A stretch of 64,000 nucleotides of DNA from assembly GCA_965228775.1 (NCBI GenBank), contig OZ245840.1:5248188-5312187 (forward strand). Direction: 5' to 3'. This stretch comes from JANQMY01 sp965228775. GTDB lineage: Bacteria > Pseudomonadota > Alphaproteobacteria > JANQMY01. Below the pieces are notes generated by a model. The model saw only the letters and a program-made list of their open reading frames with translations. It was not told the DNA's origin and ran no database searches. The translations under genes were made by a program, and so were the position numbers. Positions 1-9,705 of the stretch are shown piece by piece. Each line of letters opens with the position of its first letter. Within the stretch, counting starts at the first letter, position 1.

Positions 1-447
1 ATCATAGAAATCGCTGCGCGCCATCATCTGCATCATCACGCCAGGCTGTGCAATATTGTCGGCATAGATATGGGCTTCCCCATAGCGCTGGGCAATGCGC
101 CATTTTTCCCCATCCGCGTTTAGCTTGGCGAAGGCGTCGTCAACATTATCGACCCAAACGGCAATGTGTTGCAGTCCGCCGTCGGGATGGGTTTTGAGAT
201 AGTCCGCATAAATGTTCGGGTTGGTGCCTGTGGGCTGGATGACCTCGATCTGTTGATCGCCGGAATAGGCAAACGCTGCCCTCATCTTGGACTTGATGGG
301 ATCGCCATAATATTCGCCGTCCATGCCGTCAATATCGGCCACATAAAAGGGGCCTATCCCTCGGGCGAGCCAATGAGTCATGGCCGCATCTAAATCGGGA
401 ACCGCATATCCCTGCTGAACCACATCTCCGAAAAGTCTGCTCATCAT
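1..447 (-). CDS. VOC family (glyoxalase-like) protein, C-terminus cut by window edge
   Basis: The reading frame runs from a double ATG at 447 to the window edge, giving 149 residues without a stop. The start MMSRLFGDVVQQGYAVPDLD, followed by a repeat of beta-alpha-beta-beta modules (QIEVIQPTG, GGLQHIAVWVDNVDDAF), is typical of vicinal-oxygen-chelate proteins that bind a metal and act on small organic substrates. An AGGAGA ribosome site precedes the start by a few bases. It lies 20 bases downstream of the amidase gene on the same strand, so the two are probably one operon, perhaps for breakdown of an amide compound. The exact substrate cannot be read from the sequence. The frame was read directly on the minus strand. 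Confidence 0.8.
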   Translation of the reverse strand, partial: MMSRLFGDVVQQGYAVPDLDAAMTHWLARGIGPFYVADIDGMDGEYYGDPIKSKMRAAFAYSGDQQIEVIQPTGTNPNIYADYLKTHPDGGLQHIAVWVDNVDDAFAKLNADGEKWRIAQRYGEAHIYADNIAQPGVMMQMMARSDFYD

Positions 448-467
448 TTGTCTCCTGTTTCGGACCC

Positions 468-1895
468 TTATCCCCAAATGGGAGGGCGCCGGTCAATCCA
501 TGGGGCTTCCGTTTCGAGCTGGGAGGCCAGCCGAATGAGTGTTGCCTCGTCTCCATAACGGCCAACGAAGTGCATGCCAATTGGCAAATTGTTGTCGCTC
601 ATGCATAGCGGCACGGACATTGCGGGCTGGCCGGTGAAGTTGAAGGGGGGCGTCGTCGCTAAGATCTGCGCTTGCTGTTTGTTGAATGTCCTCGGGTCCA
701 TATTGACCGGATCCATGAAGCCGACCTTCGGCGGTTCGATGCCGAGTACAGGTGCCAGGTACACATCGAATTCCTCAAACAGAGCCAGGATTTGGCGGTT
801 GATCGCCCGCAATGTACGCATGCCCCGCATGACATCCTCGCCGGATGTCCTCTGGCCGGCTTTGATGATTGCCCAAGTAAGCGGCTCGAAATCATCTTCT
901 TGCGGTTCGCGTCCTTCGGCTTCCGTCAGCTCACGGATTTTCGCGGCGAAGTCGGAAGCAGAAAATGCGCTGTGCGCTTTGTACATCTTGCGCCAATTGA
1001 TACCGAGAGATCTTTCTTGGACGTCGTGACCGAGAGACTTAAGCAGCTCTACTGTTTCATTGAGGCCGCGCAGCACGTCCGGCGCAAGGTCGCCGCCAAT
1101 GCCATTTTCAATCGAGTATGCGATTTTGAGCTTGCCGGGATTGGTGCCGACTTCCATGGCGAAAGGCCGTTCCTTGGCGGGGTAGGCATAGGGGGATTGG
1201 GGTTCTGGATAACCCGTTGCGTCTAATGCGACCGCCGAGTCCCGCACGGTTCTGGTGACCACGTGGTCGACCGATAAGCCAATCACGCGGTCCAGATCTC
1301 CGCCGTAAGGGTTTCGGTCACGTGTCGTCTTGAGACCAAAAAGACCGCAGATCGATGCCGGTATTCTGATGGAGCCAAGGCCGTCGCTCGCATGTCCAAT
1401 TGGGATCATGCCCGAGGCGACGGCGGCGGCCGCGCCGCCGCTTGACCCACCGGCGATATGGTCCGGATTCCACGGATTTCGGCACGCTCCCAATTGCGCG
1501 CCCTCTGTCGTGCCGGTGATGCCGAATTCGGGCGTGTTTGTCTTGCCCATGAGAACGAAACCGGCTTCCCGGTAACGGGTGGTCAGGATACTGTCTTCCG
1601 TATCCACGCTGTCCCTGAAGTAGCGGCTGCCCCGCGTATGGGGCCAACCTTTGACCTCGCAGGGCAGGTCTTTGATCATGAGGGGTACGCCGGCAAAGGG
1701 GCCGTCGGGTAGAGGGCCTTTGGCTAGGTCGCGGGCCTCGTCGAAGGCCTTGTAAACCACAGCGTTGAGTTTGTTGTCATGCCGCTCCACGCGATCAATG
1801 GCCGCGTCTACGAGCTCCAGGGGCGTGACTTCTTTTTTGCGAACCAGATCGGCAAGGCCGATACCGTCATAGTTGGAGAATTCTTCAAAGCTCAT
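468..1895 (-). CDS. Amidase (amidase-signature family)
   Basis: 475-residue enzyme of the amidase-signature family, which hydrolyses C-N bonds with a Ser-cisSer-Lys triad. The lysine lies in LMIKDLPCEVKG, the serine-rich loop is GGSSGGAAAAVASGM, and the second serine motif reads DGLGSIRIPASICG (the family usually has DGGGSIR). The start at 1895 (MSFEEFSNYDG) is chosen because GGAGG lies just upstream; a 34-residue extension is open but lacks family character. Length fits the family. The gene is followed closely by the VOC gene, suggesting a two-gene catabolic operon. Substrate unknown; 6-aminohexanoate-cyclic-dimer hydrolase-like or other acyl-amide hydrolases are possible. Confidence 0.9.
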   Translation of the reverse strand: MSFEEFSNYDGIGLADLVRKKEVTPLELVDAAIDRVERHDNKLNAVVYKAFDEARDLAKGPLPDGPFAGVPLMIKDLPCEVKGWPHTRGSRYFRDSVDTEDSILTTRYREAGFVLMGKTNTPEFGITGTTEGAQLGACRNPWNPDHIAGGSSGGAAAAVASGMIPIGHASDGLGSIRIPASICGLFGLKTTRDRNPYGGDLDRVIGLSVDHVVTRTVRDSAVALDATGYPEPQSPYAYPAKERPFAMEVGTNPGKLKIAYSIENGIGGDLAPDVLRGLNETVELLKSLGHDVQERSLGINWRKMYKAHSAFSASDFAAKIRELTEAEGREPQEDDFEPLTWAIIKAGQRTSGEDVMRGMRTLRAINRQILALFEEFDVYLAPVLGIEPPKVGFMDPVNMDPRTFNKQQAQILATTPPFNFTGQPAMSVPLCMSDNNLPIGMHFVGRYGDEATLIRLASQLETEAPWIDRRPPIWG

Positions 1896-2024
1896 AAGGC
1901 CTCCGCGTGTGATCTTTTTGAGAAATGATAGGAGGCCTGGAGGCTGAACGCCACCAGCTATTGGACAATTTGCACGGCTACGCCCAATGAGAAACAATAT
2001 GTTGAGCGATTCGGGGAGACTGAA

Positions 2025-2807
2025 ATGGCAGCTAAACTAGATATTGTGTCGACGGCAACCGGTGCGTTTTCCAAAACATTCGATAATCTCGGTTTGATCT
2101 TCCAGCTCGGCCTGGCGCCTTATGGGGCGCTTTTCGTCTGGCTCATCGTGCTTTCCTTTATCGGCGGAGCGACAGCGATGCTCTTGGGGCAGTTGGGCGG
2201 GGCGGTTGCATCGGCCTTTCTCGCAGCACCGCTCTTCCGTCACTACTTATTGAAAGAAACACCCAAGACAGAAGGTTTCAGTCTCAATATGGGGGACCGT
2301 GAACGAAACCTGATGATCGTTTATATCGTATTCACGTTTGCCGGGGTGGTGCTCGGGTGGATGACAGCCGGGATGCCGTTCCTGGGGCTGTTGGCAACGC
2401 TTGCCCTTTTGTTTGTCTCTGTGCGGTTGATTTTGTTGCCGCCGTTGGTTGCGTTGGACAATCCAATAGATGTTGGTAACGCGTTCAAGAGGACAGACGG
2501 TTTCTTTTGGCCCCTATTTGTCAGCCTTCTCATCGTTGGTGTTATCACGGTCATCTTCGTCATGCTTTTGGCGGCGCTGGGCCTGGTCGGCATGGGAACG
2601 AGTGGCACCATTGCAGGGGGGCCAATTCAAGCCTTATTCCTTGCGGCTTTCCAAATGCTGTTTGCGTCGGTCTATATTGCCTTCATGTCGTCGGCTTACG
2701 AACAGATTGTCGGCGGCGCGGACAAGACGCCGGAGGCGATCACAGCCCCTGACCCATCCGACGATAAGCCATCACCGGATCCGAGTTCACCATCGGACGG
2801 CCAATGA
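2025..2807 (+). CDS. Polytopic inner-membrane protein of unknown function
   Basis: 260 residues with about five or six hydrophobic segments (for example YGALFVWLIVLSFIGGATAM, VYIVFTFAGVVLG, LFVSLLIVGVITVIFVMLLA) and a short proline- and serine-rich hydrophilic tail. Start ATG at 2025 has GGGGAG upstream. It resembles the membrane domain found beside glycerophosphodiester phosphodiesterases, but this is only a pattern impression. It stands alone, divergent from the amidase and convergent with uvrA, whose stop codon lies two bases away. No function is assigned. Confidence 0.75.
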   Translation: MAAKLDIVSTATGAFSKTFDNLGLIFQLGLAPYGALFVWLIVLSFIGGATAMLLGQLGGAVASAFLAAPLFRHYLLKETPKTEGFSLNMGDRERNLMIVYIVFTFAGVVLGWMTAGMPFLGLLATLALLFVSVRLILLPPLVALDNPIDVGNAFKRTDGFFWPLFVSLLIVGVITVIFVMLLAALGLVGMGTSGTIAGGPIQALFLAAFQMLFASVYIAFMSSAYEQIVGGADKTPEAITAPDPSDDKPSPDPSSPSDGQ

Positions 2808-2809
2808 CG

Positions 2810-5800
2810 TCAGGCACTGGCCCGTGCCCTTGGTGATCTTTTTGTTTTCGAAGCCGCGCGGCTTTTCGTTGGTTTGGCTTTCGGTTTTGCTGCGCCGTTC
2901 GTTTTTGCGTGTCCGTTCGCTTTTTTGGAGGCAGGCTTTGGCTTCGCCACCTTCTTTGCGGCCGGTTTGCGTGCGGGCCGTCTGGCAAAGATCTCTTTGA
3001 GGAACCGGCCGGTGTGACTTCCGGCAGTGCCTGAAACATCTTCCGGCGTGCCTGCGGCCACAATCTCGCCGCCGCCATCGCCACCCTCAGGGCCCAGATC
3101 TAGAATCCAGTCGGCCGTCTTGATCACTTCAAGATTATGCTCGATGACCACAACCGTATTGCCTTGGTCCACCAGCTCGTGAAGAACTTCTAGCAATTTA
3201 CGGACGTCTTCAAAATGAAGACCGGTTGTTGGCTCATCCAAGATGTAAAGGGTGCGTCCGGTTGCGCGCCGCGACAATTCCTTGGCAAGCTTGACACGCT
3301 GCGCCTCACCGCCTGACAGGGTGGTCGCTTGTTGTCCCACTTTGATATAGCCGAGGCCCACGCGCTTAAGCGTATCGAGTTTCTCGCGGACAGCCGGCAC
3401 GGCTTTAAAGAATTCCGCGCCGTCCTCGACGGTCATATCCAACACATCCGCAATAGATTGATCTTTGAATTTGATCTCCAGCGTCTCGCGATTGTAGCGC
3501 TTGCCCTTGCACTGATCACATTGGACGTAGACGTCCGGCAGGAAATGCATCTCGATCTTGATCACGCCGTCGCCCTGACAGGCTTCACAACGGCCGCCTT
3601 TCACATTGAACGAAAAGCGGCCCGGCTTGTAACCGCGCGCCTTCGCTTCCGGCAGACCGGCGAACCATTCGCGGATCGGCGTAAAGGCGCCGGTATAAGT
3701 AGCTGGGTTGGAGCGAGGCGTCCGCCCAATCGGCGATTGATCGATGTCGATCACCTTATCGAGAAATTCTAGGCCTTCGATTTCCTCATGAGCGCCAGGG
3801 TGCTCGCGGGCACCGTTCAAGCGCCGCGCAGTTGCCTTGTAAAGTGTCTCGATGATCAGAGTGGATTTACCGCCGCCGGACACACCGGTCACACAAGTGA
3901 ACGTGCCAAGCGGAACTTCCGCCGTGACATCTTTCAGATTGTTTTCAGAGGCGCCAACCACGCGTAAGCAGCGCTCGTCAGAAATCGCGCGACGTTCATC
4001 AGGAATGGGAACTTGCTTGAAACCTGTGAGGTACTGACCGGTCAGGCTCTTATTGTTTTGCATGACCTTTTTGGGCGTGCCCTCGGCAACCACCTTGCCG
4101 CCATGGACTCCGGCGCCGGGCCCCATATCCACCACATGATCCGCACACAGAATGGCTTCTTCATCGTGTTCCACAACGACGACCGTGTTGCCCAGATCGC
4201 GCAACCGCTTCAATGTTTCAAGAAGACGTTCATTGTCCCGCTGATGCAATCCGATAGACGGCTCGTCAAGCACATACAAGACGCCGGTCAGACCCGACCC
4301 GATTTGCGACGCCAAACGGATGCGTTGGGACTCGCCGCCGGAAAGAGTGCCCGAGTTACGAGACAATGAAAGATATTCGAGGCCGACATTGTTGAGGAAA
4401 AACAAGCGTTCTCTAATCTCTTTAAGAATCCGCCCTGCAATTTCGTTCTGCTTCGCGGTCAGGTGTTTGGGTAATTCGTCAAACCATTCACCGGCTTGCC
4501 GGATAGACATCTGAGAGACTTGCCCCACATGAAGGCTGTTGATCTTTACCGCCAAGGCTTCAGGTTTTAGGCGATAACCACCGCAATCTTCGCAGCTGGT
4601 GATGCCCTGGAACCGTTCGATTTCCTCGCGGACCCAGGTAGAGTCGGTCTCGCGCCAGCGCCTCTCCAAATTCGGCACGACCCCTTCGAACGGTTTTTTG
4701 GTCTCATAGCGGCGCAGCCCGTCGTCATAGACGAAGGTAACTTCTTGCTTGCCGGACCCGTAGAGAATGATGTCTTGGTTCGCTTTGGAAAGCTCACTCC
4801 ATGGCTTCGTCATGCCGAAGCGAAATTTTCGGGCGAGGCTTTCGAGGGTTTGCTGATAATAGGGTGAAGTGGTTTTGGACCACGGAGCTACAGCGCCGTC
4901 TCGCAGCGAAAGCCGGTCATCTGGAATGACCAGTTCCGGATCAAAATAATGCTGACTTCCCAGACCATCGCAGGTGGGACAGGCGCCGAATGGGTTGTTG
5001 AAGGAAAACAGGCGTGGCTCGATTTCTTCAATGGTGAACCCAGATACAGGACAAGCGAATTTCGCCGAGAAGATGATGCGCTTGGCTTCCGTTTCCCCGT
5101 CAGCAATGTCAGCGGCTTCCGCCACGGCAATGCCGTCCGCCAATTGAAGGGCAGTTTCGATGGAGTCCGCCAATCGGTTGCCCAGTCCATCGCGAACGAC
5201 CACACGGTCGACCACCACATCAATATCGTGCTTAACCTTTTTATTCAGTGCGGGAACAGAGTCTATTTCATGAAACTCACCGTCGACTTTGACGCGCTGA
5301 AAGCCGCGCTTCATCAGATCGGCGAACTCTTTCCTGTATTCGCCTTTGCGCCCGCGAATGATGGGGGCCATGAGATAGAGACGCGTCCCCTCTGGTAATT
5401 CCATCACACGGTCCACCATTTGGCTCACCGTCTGGCTTTCGATCGGAAGACCGGTCGCCGGTGAATAGGGAATGCCCACACGTGCGAATAGCAGCCGCAT
5501 ATAGTCATAGATTTCAGTGACTGTGCCCACCGTCGAACGGGGGTTGCGCGATGTTGTTTTTTGCTCGATGGAGATTGCGGGGCTTAGCCCGTCGATTTGA
5601 TCGACGTCCGGCTTTTGCATCAATTCGAGGAATTGGCGGGCATAGGCCGAAAGGCTTTCCACATAGCGCCGCTGGCCTTCTGCATAGATTGTGTCAAAGG
5701 CGAGGGAGGATTTGCCGGAGCCAGAAAGGCCGGTAATGACCACCAGCTTGTCGCGCGGGATTTCCACATCGACATTTTTGAGGTTGTGCTCTCGAGCACC

Positions 5801-5902
5801 TTGGACGTGAATTGATTTAGCGGTCACTGTGAGGCCTTGGAAAGTTCTTCTGTTTTGCGTTAAAGGTCTGTCCACGGGAATTGCGGTCATCCCGTATCCC
5901 AT
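2810..5902 (-). CDS. uvrA: Excinuclease ABC subunit A
   Basis: UvrA is the damage-sensing ATPase of nucleotide excision repair; it loads UvrB on damaged DNA. Both ABC cassettes are visible: GLSGSGKSSLAFDTIYAEGQ with LSGGESQRIRLASQ, and GVSGGGKSTLI with LSGGEAQRVKLAKELSR. The zinc-finger cysteine pairs CPVSGF/CPTCDG and CEACQGDG/CDQCKGKR are present. The start is uncertain: ATG 5902, ATG 5890 or GTG 5827 (homologues begin near the last, at KSIHVQGAREHNLK). The C-terminus carries an extra tail of about 55 residues rich in Lys, Ala and Pro, beyond the usual 940-960 residues. No alphaproteobacterial SOS box (GTTC-N7-GTTC) was seen upstream. Confidence 0.97.
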   Translation of the reverse strand: MGYGMTAIPVDRPLTQNRRTFQGLTVTAKSIHVQGAREHNLKNVDVEIPRDKLVVITGLSGSGKSSLAFDTIYAEGQRRYVESLSAYARQFLELMQKPDVDQIDGLSPAISIEQKTTSRNPRSTVGTVTEIYDYMRLLFARVGIPYSPATGLPIESQTVSQMVDRVMELPEGTRLYLMAPIIRGRKGEYRKEFADLMKRGFQRVKVDGEFHEIDSVPALNKKVKHDIDVVVDRVVVRDGLGNRLADSIETALQLADGIAVAEAADIADGETEAKRIIFSAKFACPVSGFTIEEIEPRLFSFNNPFGACPTCDGLGSQHYFDPELVIPDDRLSLRDGAVAPWSKTTSPYYQQTLESLARKFRFGMTKPWSELSKANQDIILYGSGKQEVTFVYDDGLRRYETKKPFEGVVPNLERRWRETDSTWVREEIERFQGITSCEDCGGYRLKPEALAVKINSLHVGQVSQMSIRQAGEWFDELPKHLTAKQNEIAGRILKEIRERLFFLNNVGLEYLSLSRNSGTLSGGESQRIRLASQIGSGLTGVLYVLDEPSIGLHQRDNERLLETLKRLRDLGNTVVVVEHDEEAILCADHVVDMGPGAGVHGGKVVAEGTPKKVMQNNKSLTGQYLTGFKQVPIPDERRAISDERCLRVVGASENNLKDVTAEVPLGTFTCVTGVSGGGKSTLIIETLYKATARRLNGAREHPGAHEEIEGLEFLDKVIDIDQSPIGRTPRSNPATYTGAFTPIREWFAGLPEAKARGYKPGRFSFNVKGGRCEACQGDGVIKIEMHFLPDVYVQCDQCKGKRYNRETLEIKFKDQSIADVLDMTVEDGAEFFKAVPAVREKLDTLKRVGLGYIKVGQQATTLSGGEAQRVKLAKELSRRATGRTLYILDEPTTGLHFEDVRKLLEVLHELVDQGNTVVVIEHNLEVIKTADWILDLGPEGGDGGGEIVAAGTPEDVSGTAGSHTGRFLKEIFARRPARKPAAKKVAKPKPASKKANGHAKTNGAAKPKAKPTKSRAASKTKRSPRARASA

Positions 5903-6062
5903 TCAAAGATAGGCTCCGCCTCTCAGAAACAAAGCACTAATTGACCGACCTGAGTTTGATCGACAAAGTGCTGTCTTCTGAGAATCGAGTCAATCAGACC
6001 GTGACAGAATTTGGCAGGAGAGATGCGCGCCGCTCGCGCGCTGTGAACAAGGAGGCGTCAAT

Positions 6063-6530
6063 ATGGCTGGCAGTGTGAATAAAGTGATCCTGGTGGGCAA
6101 TCTCGGCGCCGATCCGGAAGTGCGGCATACCCAAGACGGTCGTCCCATTGTCAACCTGCGGATTGCCACTTCGGAATCTTGGAGAGACCGCAATTCCGGC
6201 GAGCGCCGCGAAAAGACTGAATGGCACCGCGTGGTCATCTTTTCTGAAGGTTTGGCCAAGGTTGCTGAGCAATATCTCAGAAAAGGGTCGAAGGTTTACA
6301 TCGAAGGACAGCTTCAAACTCGGAAATGGCAGGACCAATCGGGGCAGGACCGGTACTCCACCGAAGTGGTGCTGCAAGGCTTCAACAGCACGCTCACCAT
6401 GCTTGATTCGCGCAATAGCGGCGGTGGCGGCGGAATGGGCGAATCGTCGAGCAATTTCGATGCGGGTAATCCGAGTTCCGGTGGTGGCGGAGATTTCAGC
6501 CAAGATATGGACGATGAAATCCCGTTTTAG
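6063..6530 (+). CDS. ssb: Single-stranded DNA-binding protein
   Basis: 155-residue SSB that coats single-stranded DNA during replication and repair. The OB fold opens with MAGSVNKVILVGNLGADPEV and includes WHRVVIFSEGLAKVAEQYLRKG. A glycine-rich linker leads to the acidic tip DMDDEIPF, which recruits partner proteins. AAGGAGG lies 10 bases before the ATG. It is divergent from uvrA, the usual arrangement in Proteobacteria, so the 160-base gap should hold both promoters. A strong terminator follows at 6575. Confidence 0.98.
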   Translation: MAGSVNKVILVGNLGADPEVRHTQDGRPIVNLRIATSESWRDRNSGERREKTEWHRVVIFSEGLAKVAEQYLRKGSKVYIEGQLQTRKWQDQSGQDRYSTEVVLQGFNSTLTMLDSRNSGGGGGMGESSSNFDAGNPSSGGGGDFSQDMDDEIPF

Positions 6531-6574
6531 GCGAATTACGAACGCCAAATAAGTCATCAATGGAAGCATTTTGC

Positions 6575-6606
6575 GGCGCCGGTTTCGTTGGAATCGGCGC
6601 CTTTTC
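6575..6606 (+). terminator. Intrinsic terminator of ssb
   Basis: GGCGCCGGTTTC pairs with GGAATCGGCGCC (12 base pairs with G-U pairs, two-base loop) and is followed by TTTT. It ends the ssb transcript before gyrA. Confidence 0.85.
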
Positions 6607-6836
6607 TGTGTTTGCTAAGCAACTCTGCGAACACTTTTTTTGCCTTCCGCAAAGTGTTTTAAAATCAATAGGTTAGAGCGTGAATTGGAGCGGGTTCGGT
6701 TTGTGCCCCAAGCCGAAAGATGATAATTTTGCGACAGATTCCCAGGAACCGCTGCAGGGGTATTTGTCAGCAGCCATTTCGGCGCTGTGCCCTCCTGTAT
6801 TGGGGCCCTTTTTAACCACTCAACTCTGTTACCACT
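6607..6836 (+). promoter_or_regulatory. gyrA upstream region
   Basis: 230 bases without a gene. An AACACTTT...AAAGTGTT hairpin (6630-6658) follows the ssb terminator and may be a second stop. GATAAT at 6722-6727 is a possible -10 element for gyrA, with no clear -35. No ribosome site precedes the TTG start of gyrA. Confidence 0.35.
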
Positions 6837-9602
6837 TTGTCTGATACATCCGATCCACCGCCCCCCGATGGGGAGGGCGGACCGCCAGAAACGCCGAAAT
6901 TCGATATTGCGCCGATCTCCATCGAAGACGAGATGCAAAGGTCTTATCTCGACTATTCGATGAGTGTCATCGTCAGCCGGGCGCTGCCCGACGTGCGCGA
7001 TGGGCTGAAGCCGGTGCACCGGCGCATCCTCCATTCAATGAATGAGAATGGCTACGACTGGAACAAGCCATATCGAAAATCGGCACGTGTGGTCGGCGAT
7101 GTTATCGGTAAATATCATCCGCATGGGGACCAATCGATCTACGATGCGCTCGTCCGAATGGCGCAGGACTTTTCCATGCGCCTGCCTCTGTTGGATGGGC
7201 AAGGGAATTTTGGTTCCATCGACGGTGATCCTCCGGCGGCCATGCGTTACACGGAAGTGCGCATGGGCAAGCCTGCGCACGCCCTTCTGGAAGATATCGA
7301 CAAGGACACGGTCGATTTTCAGGAAAACTATGACAATACGGAGCAGGAGCCGACGGTTCTGCCAGCGCGGTTCCCGAACCTTTTGGTCAATGGGGCCGGT
7401 GGTATTGCCGTGGGAATGGCAACGAATATTCCGCCACACAATCTGGGCGAAGTGGTTGATGCGTGTCTTGCCTGCTTGGATGACCCCGACATTTCCTTCG
7501 AAAATCTGCTGGAAATTGTTCCGGGTCCGGATTTTCCCACAGGCGGGCTCATCATGGGGCGTGCGGGCATACGGGCGGCTTATGTGAAGGGGCGTGGTTC
7601 GGTCGTCATGCGAGGCCGGGTCAAAATCGAAGAGATCCGGAAAGATCGCGAAGCGATCATCATCACCGAGATCCCGTATCAAGTGAACAAATCGGCCATG
7701 ATCGAGAAAATGGCTGAATTGGTTCGGGATAAGCGGATTGAAGGCATCGCGGAACTGCGCGACGAATCCGACAGGGATGGAATGCGCGTGGTCGTGGAAC
7801 TGCGCAGAGATGCCGTCGCTGATGTGGTGCTCAATCAGCTTTATAGGTTTTCTCCGCTTCAGTCCTCTTTCGGCATGAACATGCTGGCATTGAATGGCCG
7901 CCGTCCGGAACTAATGGGACTGAAGGACCTTATCCAGGCCTTCCTTACCTTCCGCGAGGAAGTGATCACGCGCCGCACCAAGTTCGAGCTGAACAAGGCG
8001 CGCGACCGGGCGCATATCTTGGTCGGTTTGGTCATTGCGGTCGCCAATGTGGATGAGGTGGTGCGCCTTATCCGGGCGGCGCCGGATCCTGCAACCGCCC
8101 GCCGGCAATTGATGGAACGTCATTGGGAGGCGAAAGACATCGCTCCTCTGATCGCTTTGATCGATGATCCACGCCACACATTGCGCGACGATGGGACCAT
8201 TCAGCTCAGCGAGGAACAAGCGCGCGCCATCCTCGATCTCAGATTGCAGCGTTTGACGGCGCTAGGCCGCGACGAAATTGGTGACGAGTTGAAGGGGCTG
8301 GGCGAGGCGATAGAGGATTACCTCGATATTCTGCGCAGCCGTGACCGGCTTCTGTCGATCGTTCGAGACGAACTTGCCGAAGTTAAGAACGAATTCGCGG
8401 ATCCGAGGCGCTCGGAGATTATCGAGCAAGAATTCGAAGTGGATGATGAAGACCTGATCCAAAGCGAGGATATGGTCGTAACCGTCACGCATGCGGGCTA
8501 CATCAAACGCGTGCCACTGGCGTCTTACCGGGCTCAGCGGCGTGGCGGCCGTGGCCGTGCCGGTATGGCTACGCGGGAAGAAGATTTCGTCACGCGCGTA
8601 TTTGTTGCCAACACTCATTCGCCGGTCTTGTTCTTTTCGTCCACCGGCATGGTCTACAAAATGAAGGTTTGGCGCCTGCCATTGGCAACACCACAGGCGC
8701 GCGGCAAGGCCATGGTGAACATATTGCCGCTGTCCGAAGGCGAAACCATCACCTCTTTGATGCCGCTGCCCGAAGACGAGAAGAGCTGGTCGAAGCTTCA
8801 AGTCATGTTCGCCACAAGCAAGGGATCGGTGCGGCGTAATGAGCTCTCTGATTTCGTGAACGTGATGGCCAATGGCAAGATTGCCATGAAGCTTGAGGAC
8901 AATGGGGACGACGCTGACCGCATCGTGGATGTTGCCATTTGTACCGAAGAAGACGATGTGCTGTTGACCACGTCGCAGGGTAAAAGCATTCGATTTGCCG
9001 TGCCGGATGTGCGTGTGTTCAAAGGGCGCGCGTCGGTCGGTGTCCGAGGTATCAAGCTTGCCGACGGGGACAAGGTGATCGGCATGACGATCCTTCGGCA
9101 TGTGGACGTCCAACCCGAGGAAGTGCGGGCATATCTCAAACAGTCGAATGCGGCGCGCCGGGCCGCCTCTGGTGAGGAGAGCCTTCCCGACGATGCTGGC
9201 GAAGAGGAGAATGGAGCGGAAGCTACCATTTCGGCAGAACGTTACGCCGAACTGGGTGCCTATGAACAGTTTGTCCTCACGGTAACGGAGAATGGATTCG
9301 GTAAACGCACGTCAGCGTACGAATACCGCCAAACCAATCGCGGCGGACAGGGCATCATTGCCATCACGACGTCCGAGCGGAACGGCAATGTGGTGGCCTC
9401 CTTCCCGATTGATGAGGCAGACCAGATCATGCTTGTCACAGATCAAGGTCAGATGATCCGCTGTCCGGTTAATGATGTACGGGTCGCGGGACGGAACACG
9501 CAAGGCGTTACGTTATTCAAAACCGCCCCGGATGAAAGCGTGGTTTCCGTAGAGCGGGTGGGCGAAAGCTCTGAAAATGAGGATGAGGAAGAGGCTGAAT
9601 GA
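6837..9602 (+). CDS. gyrA: DNA gyrase subunit A
   Basis: 921-residue gyrase A subunit, which cleaves and rejoins DNA to introduce negative supercoils. The catalytic tyrosine is Y138 in AAMRYTEVRM. The C-terminal beta-propeller has the GyrA-box QRRGGRG. An acidic insert near residues 760-800 and an acidic tail are usual for the class. The start is TTG at 6837: no ATG lies between it and the conserved ISIEDEMQRSYLDYSM block. In the quinolone-resistance region the sequence is GDQSIYDALVRM, so Gln99 occupies the E. coli Ser83 position while Asp103 (E. coli Asp87) is kept. Gene order ssb-gyrA-coaD is conserved in Alphaproteobacteria. Confidence 0.97.
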   Translation: MSDTSDPPPPDGEGGPPETPKFDIAPISIEDEMQRSYLDYSMSVIVSRALPDVRDGLKPVHRRILHSMNENGYDWNKPYRKSARVVGDVIGKYHPHGDQSIYDALVRMAQDFSMRLPLLDGQGNFGSIDGDPPAAMRYTEVRMGKPAHALLEDIDKDTVDFQENYDNTEQEPTVLPARFPNLLVNGAGGIAVGMATNIPPHNLGEVVDACLACLDDPDISFENLLEIVPGPDFPTGGLIMGRAGIRAAYVKGRGSVVMRGRVKIEEIRKDREAIIITEIPYQVNKSAMIEKMAELVRDKRIEGIAELRDESDRDGMRVVVELRRDAVADVVLNQLYRFSPLQSSFGMNMLALNGRRPELMGLKDLIQAFLTFREEVITRRTKFELNKARDRAHILVGLVIAVANVDEVVRLIRAAPDPATARRQLMERHWEAKDIAPLIALIDDPRHTLRDDGTIQLSEEQARAILDLRLQRLTALGRDEIGDELKGLGEAIEDYLDILRSRDRLLSIVRDELAEVKNEFADPRRSEIIEQEFEVDDEDLIQSEDMVVTVTHAGYIKRVPLASYRAQRRGGRGRAGMATREEDFVTRVFVANTHSPVLFFSSTGMVYKMKVWRLPLATPQARGKAMVNILPLSEGETITSLMPLPEDEKSWSKLQVMFATSKGSVRRNELSDFVNVMANGKIAMKLEDNGDDADRIVDVAICTEEDDVLLTTSQGKSIRFAVPDVRVFKGRASVGVRGIKLADGDKVIGMTILRHVDVQPEEVRAYLKQSNAARRAASGEESLPDDAGEEENGAEATISAERYAELGAYEQFVLTVTENGFGKRTSAYEYRQTNRGGQGIIAITTSERNGNVVASFPIDEADQIMLVTDQGQMIRCPVNDVRVAGRNTQGVTLFKTAPDESVVSVERVGESSENEDEEEAE

Positions 9603-9705
9603 TATTGATTTCATACATAATTCCGACACCCCTGGAGCTTGAGCGCGAGAACCGCTAAAACACGCCCACAGATATTGCGATCAACCGACAAGAGAGAAAG
9701 ACGGT

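Noticed and set aside
5828..6062. SOS box between uvrA and ssb
   Set aside because: No GTTC-N7-GTTC pair could be found; a GTTC near 5844 lacks its partner.
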